From an uncultured Chloroflexota bacterium (GTDB lineage: Bacteria > Chloroflexota > Limnocylindria > Limnocylindrales > CSP1-4), in assembly GCA_903924005.1 (NCBI GenBank), contig CAIXZV010000319.1:1-5080 (forward strand): a stretch of 5,080 nt of DNA, written 5' to 3'. Positions 1 through 4,130 of this stretch are shown here, in pieces. The notes beneath the pieces are model-generated. The model had not been told where the DNA came from, did no database searches, and was given only the letters and a program-made list of their open reading frames with translations. The number at the start of each line of letters is the position of its first letter. The stretch's first letter is position 1. The translations under genes and the position numbers were made by a program.

Positions 1-73
1 CGGCGGGAACGATGCCGTACACGTAGCGCGCAACGGGCTGGCGTCCGTCATCGCTGTGACCGGCGCCGGTCAT
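1..73 (-). CDS. GvpL/GvpF family gas vesicle protein (5' end only, runs off the window)
   Basis: Only the first 24 codons are present, starting at the ATG at 71-73 and still open at base 1. The peptide contains RYVYGIVPA after a polar leader of about 15 residues. An aromatic-rich first strand of the type 'YVYGIV' is how GvpF/GvpL proteins begin, and the two complete copies in this window start with DFVYGIVEG and VYLYCIIRS. The start is supported by a 4-base ATGA overlap with the gvpK stop and by a GGAG at 79-82, five bases upstream. The family takes part in gas vesicle nucleation and shell assembly in the cytoplasm. It would be the third GvpF/L gene of the operon. The call rests on a short stretch plus context, so F versus L cannot be decided. 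Confidence 0.75.
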   Translation of the reverse strand, partial: MTGAGHSDDGRQPVARYVYGIVPA

Positions 74-366
74 CGCTGCTCCACCCCAACCAGGGTCCCC
101 ACGAGGTCCTCCACCGCCTGATCCAGCCCATCGCGAACAGACCGGACCGCGTCGGCCACGCCAAGTTCAATCTTCATCCGCTCGAAGGCGTCATCGAGAT
201 CCATGAGCGCCTGACCAAGTCGGTCCAGCTCGGCCTCAGTGAGGCTGCCCGCCTCCAGACGACGCATCGCCTGGAGTCTCAGGGTCTCCTTGACAATCTC
301 GGCCAGCGCAACCACAAGCCCAACAAGGCCCGTCCGAAGGTCGTCGCCGTCAATGTCGACGTTCAA
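70..366 (-). CDS. gvpK: Gas vesicle protein GvpK
   Basis: A 98-aa protein of the GvpK family, a small, mostly helical accessory protein needed for gas vesicle formation. The visible family core is the helix at residues 14-35 (GLVGLVVALAEIVKETLRLQ), then QAMRRLEAGSLTEAELDRLG at 32-51, which matches the family pattern of an RRhE-GSLT-EEhERLG stretch, then an acidic amphipathic helix at 52-70. The best start is TTG at 364-366. In this frame the only codons between gvpH's stop and the TTG are TGG, TGG and CCG, so no ATG or GTG exists upstream. The ATG at 374-376 is in another frame and stops after eight codons. The ribosome site is weak, suggesting translation coupled to gvpH nine bases upstream. 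The 3' end overlaps the next GvpF/L gene by ATGA. The family call is firm; the exact start is less so. Confidence 0.9.
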   Translation of the reverse strand: MNVDIDGDDLRTGLVGLVVALAEIVKETLRLQAMRRLEAGSLTEAELDRLGQALMDLDDAFERMKIELGVADAVRSVRDGLDQAVEDLVGTLVGVEQR

Positions 367-375
367 CGGCCACCA

Positions 376-981
376 TCACGCTTTCTGGAGACGGATCTCG
401 AGGACGCCGTTGCGGCAGCTGCGTGAGACGATCTCGGGGACCACCGCTGCCGGCAGCTCCACTTCCCGTCGGTAGGCGCGGCGCGCCCCTGGCGTTGTAG
501 AGAGGGAGAAGGTCTGCTCGTCCACCTCAATCACCAGGTCCTCAAGTTCGGCACCCGGCACATCGGCGACGATGCGAATCTCATCGCCCTCGTCGAAAAG
601 GTCGAGCGGGGGCTCGCTGAACTCGGGCTCGGGGGTCCGAGCGCCCTTCGTCCGCGGCGTGGTGCCACCCTGCCGCTCGCTCCGGGAACCCGTGGTGCCC
701 ACGTGGTACTCCTGGTCGCCGAGGACGCCGCTGGTGCGGATGAACCCGGTCACCTTGGTCCCGCCGGCCTTCCACTCCTCATCCGACATGCGCTCCTTGC
801 CGCCGGCAGCCTTGAGGCGTTCCCGCAGGGCCCCAAGACCCTGCTGGACATCCTCGGGGTGCTCAAGAAGACGGGCGAGATCGATCTCAACCCCAAGGAG
901 GTTCAGCCGGCCGCCGATGATTGGTGACGGTGTCCCGGGCGCTCGACTGGGGGGCGGGCCGGGCCGCTTCTTCTCATTCAC
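376..981 (-). CDS. gvpH: Gas vesicle protein GvpH, small heat-shock (Hsp20/alpha-crystallin) type
   Basis: A 201-aa protein from the GTG at 979-981. This start is chosen because an AGAGGG site lies eight bases upstream and the gene begins one base after the gvpJ-type stop. The longer frame from 1101 would bury 40 residues in the neighbouring gene. Residues 1-20 are proline-rich and basic. Residues 25-60 form a helical stretch (LNLLGVEIDLARLLEHPEDV and following). Residues 72-95 (KVTGFIRTSG, YHVG) look like the GvpH segment preceding the crystallin domain. Residues 100-122 are a polar linker. Residues 123-201 are a small heat-shock domain: EPPLDLFDEGDEIRIVADVPG at its start and the classic NGVLEIRLQKA at its end, without a C-terminal IxI motif. 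In haloarchaea GvpH acts as a chaperone-like partner of other Gvp proteins. The same function here is inferred. Confidence 0.85.
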   Translation of the reverse strand: MNEKKRPGPPPSRAPGTPSPIIGGRLNLLGVEIDLARLLEHPEDVQQGLGALRERLKAAGGKERMSDEEWKAGGTKVTGFIRTSGVLGDQEYHVGTTGSRSERQGGTTPRTKGARTPEPEFSEPPLDLFDEGDEIRIVADVPGAELEDLVIEVDEQTFSLSTTPGARRAYRREVELPAAVVPEIVSRSCRNGVLEIRLQKA

Positions 982-982
982 G

Positions 983-1291
983 TCAACGTCCCTCTGTTCC
1001 GCGCTGGCGGCCGATCGACTGGATGGGCGATGCCCCGATCGGGATGGCCTCAGACGATTCCCGGATCGCACGCCATGCGGGCGTCTCCAGGTTTGTGCCA
1101 CTTGGGAACTCTAGCCCGTAGCGGGCGGCCGTTTCAAACGAGGCGAGCGCGAGGCGGATCTGCAGCCCGAGCAGCTCAACGCCCACCACAGAGACGGTGA
1201 TGTCCGCGTTGATCACGACACCCTTGTCCAGGATCCGGTCCAGGACGTCGGCGAGCGTGCCGGCGCTCATGGTCTCGACGGAGTTGGTCAT
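983..1291 (-). CDS. gvpJ: GvpA-family minor shell protein, GvpJ type
   Basis: A 102-aa protein of the gas vesicle shell family (GvpA/J/M/S). Residues 12-24 are the amphipathic helix TLADVLDRILDKG. Residues 25-41 (VVINADITVSVVGVEL) and 42-50 (GLQIRLALA) form the beta hairpin that packs the shell. Residues 51-62 (SFETAARYGLEF) are the second helix. This fold is shared by all members, but the GVELLG core, the YGLEFPSGT segment and the polar tail to residue 102 fit the minor J-type proteins better than the roughly 70-aa major shell protein GvpA. J-type proteins are low-abundance and act in nucleation. I chose the ATG at 1289-1291, with GAGGG at 1303-1307 eleven bases upstream; a GTG at 1301-1303 would add four residues and overlap gvpO. 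J versus S is not settled. Confidence 0.85.
   Translation of the reverse strand: MTNSVETMSAGTLADVLDRILDKGVVINADITVSVVGVELLGLQIRLALASFETAARYGLEFPSGTNLETPAWRAIRESSEAIPIGASPIQSIGRQRGTEGR
990..995 (-). promoter_or_regulatory. Ribosome binding site deciding the gvpH start
   Basis: AGAGGG, eight bases before the GTG at 979-981 and inside the last codons of the GvpJ-type gene. It supports GTG as the gvpH start even though an upstream ATG in the same frame exists at 1099-1101. Confidence 0.6.
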
Positions 1292-1295
1292 GGGA

Positions 1296-1565
1296 TCAGA
1301 CACCCTCGCCGGAGACGGTCTCCGAGCGGAGACGGGACCGCACGCGCTGGAACGAGAGGAGCTCGCCTTCGGCGTCGAGTTGGACCGCGTACTCGGCGAT
1401 TACATCGCCTGCGGGCGGGATCTTCTTGTACTCAAGCATCTCCATGCGGAGGGACCAGCCCTTTTCGTCCCGGGCGACACCCGTGACTTCGACGGGCTCA
1501 AGCTCGGTGACCTCGGCCATGAGGTGGGTGGCCTGTTTGACGATTGATCGAAGCGTGTGTGCCAT
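1296..1565 (-). CDS. gvpO: Gas vesicle protein GvpO
   Basis: An 89-aa protein matching the GvpO family. Residues 25-47 (VEVTGVARDEKGWSLRMEML) carry the family's glycine followed by a D-x-x-GW turn and a strand. Residues 48-82 (YKKIPPAGDVIAEYAVQLD, then GELLSFQRVRSRLR) match the family's 'RIP-DVLA-YEV-LD-GEL-YRRV-RY' end. The start is the ATG at 1563-1565, with AAGGG at 1575-1579 nine bases away. The ATG at 1593-1595 would add ten residues that do not resemble the family, and its AGGA abuts it directly. In haloarchaea GvpO influences gvp expression; in actinobacteria it is a conserved cluster member of unclear biochemical role. It is followed after four bases by the GvpJ-type gene. No DNA-binding motif is visible. 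Confidence 0.88.
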   Translation of the reverse strand: MAHTLRSIVKQATHLMAEVTELEPVEVTGVARDEKGWSLRMEMLEYKKIPPAGDVIAEYAVQLDAEGELLSFQRVRSRLRSETVSGEGV

Positions 1566-1574
1566 GTGCTGTGT

Positions 1575-1579
1575 CCCTT
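1575..1579 (-). promoter_or_regulatory. Ribosome binding site deciding the gvpO start
   Basis: AAGGG, nine bases before the ATG at 1563-1565. It lies downstream of the alternative ATG at 1593-1595, which supports the shorter 89-aa GvpO. Confidence 0.6.
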
Positions 1580-1597
1580 CCCGATGCGGCTGCATTC

Positions 1598-1852
1598 CTA
1601 TGCGGATTGGTCTAGCTTGCGGAGCCTGGCCGCCTCGAGGCGCTCGAGGACACGGCCCTCCCTGACGTCATATTCGGCGTCGGTGATGAGGCCGCCGTCA
1701 AATTGCTCCTGGAGGTCCAGCAGTTCGCCCCGCAGCGCGTCCTCGTCCGAAAGGCGGCGCTCAACCTCGTCATCCAAGATGCCGGCCAGCGAGCGGACCA
1801 GCCGCGGCGCCCCCATGATCGGGAGCGACAACAGATAGCCAAGCTTGCTCAC
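1598..1852 (-). CDS. gvpG: Gas vesicle protein GvpG
   Basis: An 84-aa protein with the full GvpG pattern. Residues 5-14 (GYLLSLPIMG) are the short hydrophobic family start, PRLVRSLAGILDDEVERRL follows at 16-34, and residues 36-76 are a charged helical hairpin (DEDALRGELLDLQEQFDGG, then ITDAEYDVREGRVLERLEAA). GvpG is an essential small accessory protein thought to bind GvpF/L and GvpA in the assembly complex. The start is GTG at 1850-1852, overlapping the TGA of the upstream GvpF/L gene as GTGA, with only a weak AGGT upstream, so translation is probably coupled. It stops with TAG, unlike its TGA-ending neighbours. A 32-base gap separates it from gvpO. Confidence 0.93.
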   Translation of the reverse strand: MSKLGYLLSLPIMGAPRLVRSLAGILDDEVERRLSDEDALRGELLDLQEQFDGGLITDAEYDVREGRVLERLEAARLRKLDQSA

Positions 1853-2667
1853 CGCAGACCTGGGGCCGAGGCCGTGACGGGGGCGGCGACCGGGGCCGGA
1901 GCCCAGTTGACGATGATCCGGACGAAGTCGTACGGCGCAACGGGCCCCACGTACATGAAGCGGATCTGCTCGGTGCGCTCCTCGTCAAGGACCGCGACAA
2001 GGCGGTCAAACTCAGCCTCGCGGTCGCGTCCCACAAGGAAGGCGCCGTTGAGGATCATCCGGTCGAGAAGGACCGGGTTCTCCGAAACGCGCTCGGCGAC
2101 GGGCCGGAGGGTTGAGAGAAGCTTGGCGGCCTCCGATTCGCGCTTCCGCACGAGGGCTGCCTTCACCATCTCGCCAAGCTGGATGCGAGACGACTGGGAG
2201 GCGCCGCTCGCGGCGCGGGCGAGCGAGTCTCGCATGGCCCTGACCCGCGTATCCTCGGCCACGATCTGGTCGAAGACGATCGCGTCGGTACGCCAGAACG
2301 CCTTCAGGCTCAGTTGCACCCTGCCGTCCATTTCGCGGAGCAGCCCGTCAAACTCCGACGCTCTTGCCTCGAGGAGTTTGGTGAGGTCGCCAAGCGCGTC
2401 TGCCGGATCCGCGATGGTGCCAAACCGGACCGGCAGTGGGGTCTGCTCCTGCATAACGGCCTCGATCACGCGCTCGTGCGCGATGAGGTTCTGGCGCGTG
2501 GCCTCGTACCGCTCAAAGGGCGAGTCGCTGACCACGGCGGCCAGACCACCGCGGGTCACGGTGCGCACCGCGGCGCCCGTGCCACCGATGGCGGGGACGC
2601 CGTCGAACACCCGCTCCTCGGAGGAGCGGATGATGCAGTAGAGGTAGACGCCAACCCCAGCCGTCAT
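1849..2667 (-). CDS. GvpL/GvpF family gas vesicle protein (intact copy)
   Basis: A 272-aa member of the GvpF/GvpL family, close to the usual length of about 210-280. The N-terminal ferredoxin-like part is seen as VYLYCIIRS at 7-15, VTRGGLAAVVSD at 37-48 and the family hallmark LPVRFGT at 78-84. The central helical part spans roughly 90-200. The C-terminal part has DRMILNGAFLVGRDREAEF at 202-220 and the family ending MYVGPVAPYDFVRIIVNW at 238-255, then a short Pro/Ala tail. The start at 2665-2667 is chosen because it overlaps the upstream stop as ATGA and places VYLYC at the family position; an upstream ATG at 2733 would add 22 unrelated residues inside the previous gene. In better-studied systems these proteins bind GvpA and act early in assembly. 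L versus F cannot be assigned. Confidence 0.92.
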   Translation of the reverse strand: MTAGVGVYLYCIIRSSEERVFDGVPAIGGTGAAVRTVTRGGLAAVVSDSPFERYEATRQNLIAHERVIEAVMQEQTPLPVRFGTIADPADALGDLTKLLEARASEFDGLLREMDGRVQLSLKAFWRTDAIVFDQIVAEDTRVRAMRDSLARAASGASQSSRIQLGEMVKAALVRKRESEAAKLLSTLRPVAERVSENPVLLDRMILNGAFLVGRDREAEFDRLVAVLDEERTEQIRFMYVGPVAPYDFVRIIVNWAPAPVAAPVTASAPGLR

Positions 2668-3748
2668 CCGCCGCCCCCGAAGGTGGCCGAACTGATCTCG
2701 CCGGAGCCTGTTGTGCGGATCTTTGCAATCCACCTGTCGCGTGCCTCGCCGCCGGCCCGCTGGCTTGCAGCGTCCGTGCGGGCCAAGTCCAGCAGGAGTT
2801 CCTCCGCCCCCTTCAGATCCTCTCCGTTTCTGGCCACAGGATCGGCGTCCGGCGAGCGCTCGCGCCGTGCCTCGGCCGCGGCGCGTCCGGCATCAGCGGC
2901 GGCTCGACGGTAGGCGTCGCGGATTGTGCGCTCATCGTGGTCGCCGACGTCCGGCAGCTTCAGCGTGCGCCGTGCCGCCTGCTGCTCACCCAGGGTGACC
3001 CGAGCGGGGTCGACGATGCAGAAGGTGTACGGAGGCAGGGGGCCCACAATCCGGAAGTCGATCCGCCCGCCAAACACGTTGTCCAGGCGTCGGACCTGCG
3101 CCTCGAAGTCCGGGATACGCGCAGCGGATAGCAGGAAGGCCTCGTTCATGATCATCCGCTCGTCAACGAGCGCGTGCGCTGCCGTGGAGACCGCGAGCGG
3201 CTCCAGGGTGTCAAGCGCCAGGCGACGGGTGGTGACACGCCGCGCCTCCAGAAGCGACGCGACCAGCCGGCCCAGGGCAACGCGATCCTCGGGCGTCGGA
3301 TCGCCTCGGGCCTCAATTGCGGCTCTTGCCGCGACAACCTCGGGTTCGCGCCCGATCTCCCCCAGGACCTGGCCGATGTCCCAGGTGGCGGCAACCTCGA
3401 GCTCGCGGCTGCCGCGCATCCGCGTGAATGCCTCGGTCAGCGTGGTGCGGTTCTGCTCCATGAGGTCGCGGACCTCGTCAGCGTCCGCGACGCGGGTCCC
3501 GAAGCGCACTGGCAGGACGACGCCCCCCGCATCACCTGCTCGACGACCCGCTGGTACGCAACCATGTGCTCGAGCAGCTCTGAGACTGGGAGGTCCCGGA
3601 GGTCGGCCTGGAGGTTGTCGTCGCTCACCACGGCGCCAAGGCCGCCGGACGCGACAATTCGGACCCGACTGCGACCGTCGAGCCCGATGATGTTTGTCCT
3701 GGACCGTCCCGGCCCCTCGACAATCCCGTAAACGAAGTCCTGAGTCAC
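2664..3748 (-). CDS. GvpL/GvpF family protein with extended C-terminus, interrupted by a one-base frameshift
   Basis: One GvpF/L gene read in two frames. Frame one, from the GTG at 3746-3748 (AGGTGG at 3753-3758), gives DFVYGIVEG at 4-12, VASGGLGAVVSDD at 32-44 and LLEHMVAYQRVVEQVMRG at 58-75, then loses similarity and ends at 3437. The family sequence continues in another frame as GVVLPVRFGTRV from 3524, through MIMNEAFLLSAARIPDFEAQ at 199-218 and FRIVGPLPPYTFCIVDP at 232-248. Joining the frames at the six-G run (3523-3528) gives about 361 residues; one extra G there would restore the gene. It is about 110 residues longer than a usual GvpF/L, the extra part being at the C-terminus. The ORF starting at 3509 uses an internal GTG and lacks the N-terminal domain, so it is probably not a separate gene. 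Whether the break is real, programmed or a sequencing error is open. Confidence 0.85.
3523..3528 (-). other. Six-G tract at the gvpF/L frame break
   Basis: On the coding strand this is a run of six G bases inside ATG CGG GGG GCG TCG. Up to GGG the frame encodes QVMRG of the first GvpF/L half; re-reading one G gives GGC GTC GTC CTG CCA, that is GVVLP, which joins smoothly to the RFGT hallmark. The position of the break is therefore pinned to this tract within a few bases. A seven-G version would be an intact gene. Homopolymer length errors, real deletion, or slip-strand variation all fit. Confidence 0.75.
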
Positions 3749-3770
3749 ATCGCCACCTGCCTTCGCGTCC

Positions 3771-3832
3771 GGGCGCGGCCGCCGCCCTGTTGTCTGCCGC
3801 CGTGTCGACTACGCTCGCCAGGCGGCGCGCCC
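3771..3832. repeat. Imperfect inverted repeat in the gap before the first gvpF/L gene
   Basis: The plus-strand arms are GGGCGCGGCCGCC at 3771-3783 and GGCGGCGCGCCC at 3821-3832. They pair over 12 bases with one bulged G, enclosing a 37-base loop. The arm next to the coiled-coil gene lies only 7 bases after its stop. There is no T-run after the stem in the direction of transcription, so it is not a standard intrinsic terminator. It could be an RNA processing or stability element, or chance in GC-rich DNA; GGCGGC at 3821-3826 can also pair with GCCGCC at 3796-3801. The rest of the 91-base gap (3749-3839) shows no promoter that I can support. Confidence 0.4.
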
Positions 3833-3839
3833 GTGAGTG

Positions 3840-4130
3840 TCAGTAGTCGATCTGCATCGTCCGCGACGCGACGCGGCGGTCGGGGTTTGCGACGCGGTCC
3901 TCTTCAAGCAGCAGCTCAAGCGCCTCGCGCGTTTCGTCCAACTGCGTCTCCACGCGGACCTTTCGGCGGTTGAGGTCTTCGAGCATTGTCTCGAGACGCG
4001 ACGCCTTCAGGCTGAGGAAGTGGGCATCGAGGAAGTGCTGCTGCTTGTTGAGGGTGAGCGATGTGCGGACGCGTGACACATGGAGTGTCCTGACGTCCGC
4101 CGCGCCACGAGCCTGTTGCGATGTGCTCAT
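3840..4130 (-). CDS. Small coiled-coil gas vesicle cluster protein, possibly GvpV-like
   Basis: A 96-aa basic and acidic protein that I do not firmly recognise. Residues 1-12 are polar; VRTLHVSRVRTSLTLNKQQH at 13-32 is a Ser/Thr/Arg-rich lead-in; residues 33-77 form one long charged helix with leucine spacing consistent with a coiled coil (FLDAHFLSLKASRLETMLED, then VETQLDETREALELLLEED); the tail is polar. There is no signal peptide or membrane segment. It overlaps the gvpN stop as ATGA and has the clearest ribosome site in the window, AAGGAG at 4135-4140. In cyanobacterial and Serratia clusters a small gene called gvpV occurs, in Serratia directly after gvpN, and size, position and helical character fit that here. 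The equivalence is inference. It is very probably a real gas vesicle accessory gene by position and start signals. Confidence 0.8.
   Translation of the reverse strand: MSTSQQARGAADVRTLHVSRVRTSLTLNKQQHFLDAHFLSLKASRLETMLEDLNRRKVRVETQLDETREALELLLEEDRVANPDRRVASRTMQIDY

Noticed and set aside
982..1101. Longer GvpH from the ATG at 1099-1101, adding 40 residues
   Set aside because: The extension overlaps the GvpJ-type gene by 118 bases, is Arg/Ser-rich, and the GTG at 979-981 has a good ribosome site and operon spacing.
572..1114. Plus-strand open frame of 180 codons opposite gvpH and the GvpJ-type gene
   Set aside because: It has Pro/Arg/Ser-rich shadow composition, and both opposing genes are recognised families with proper starts.
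1703..2641. Plus-strand open frame of 312 codons opposite the second GvpF/L gene
   Set aside because: The product is Arg/Ser/Thr-rich low-complexity sequence with no recognisable motif, as expected for a shadow frame in GC-rich DNA, and the minus strand here carries a clear GvpF/L protein.
2668..2733. Upstream ATG for the second GvpF/L gene, adding 22 residues
   Set aside because: It lies inside the end of the preceding gene, and the added residues precede the normal family start; the ATG at 2665-2667 overlaps the upstream stop as ATGA like other junctions here.
2926..3690. Plus-strand open frame of 254 codons opposite the first GvpF/L gene
   Set aside because: It is Arg/Ser-rich with no family resemblance and lies antisense to a recognised gene; it is open because of codon bias.
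3771..3832. Intrinsic terminator between the coiled-coil gene and gvpF/L
   Set aside because: The stem is GC-rich but has a 37-base loop and no T-run after it on the transcribed strand.
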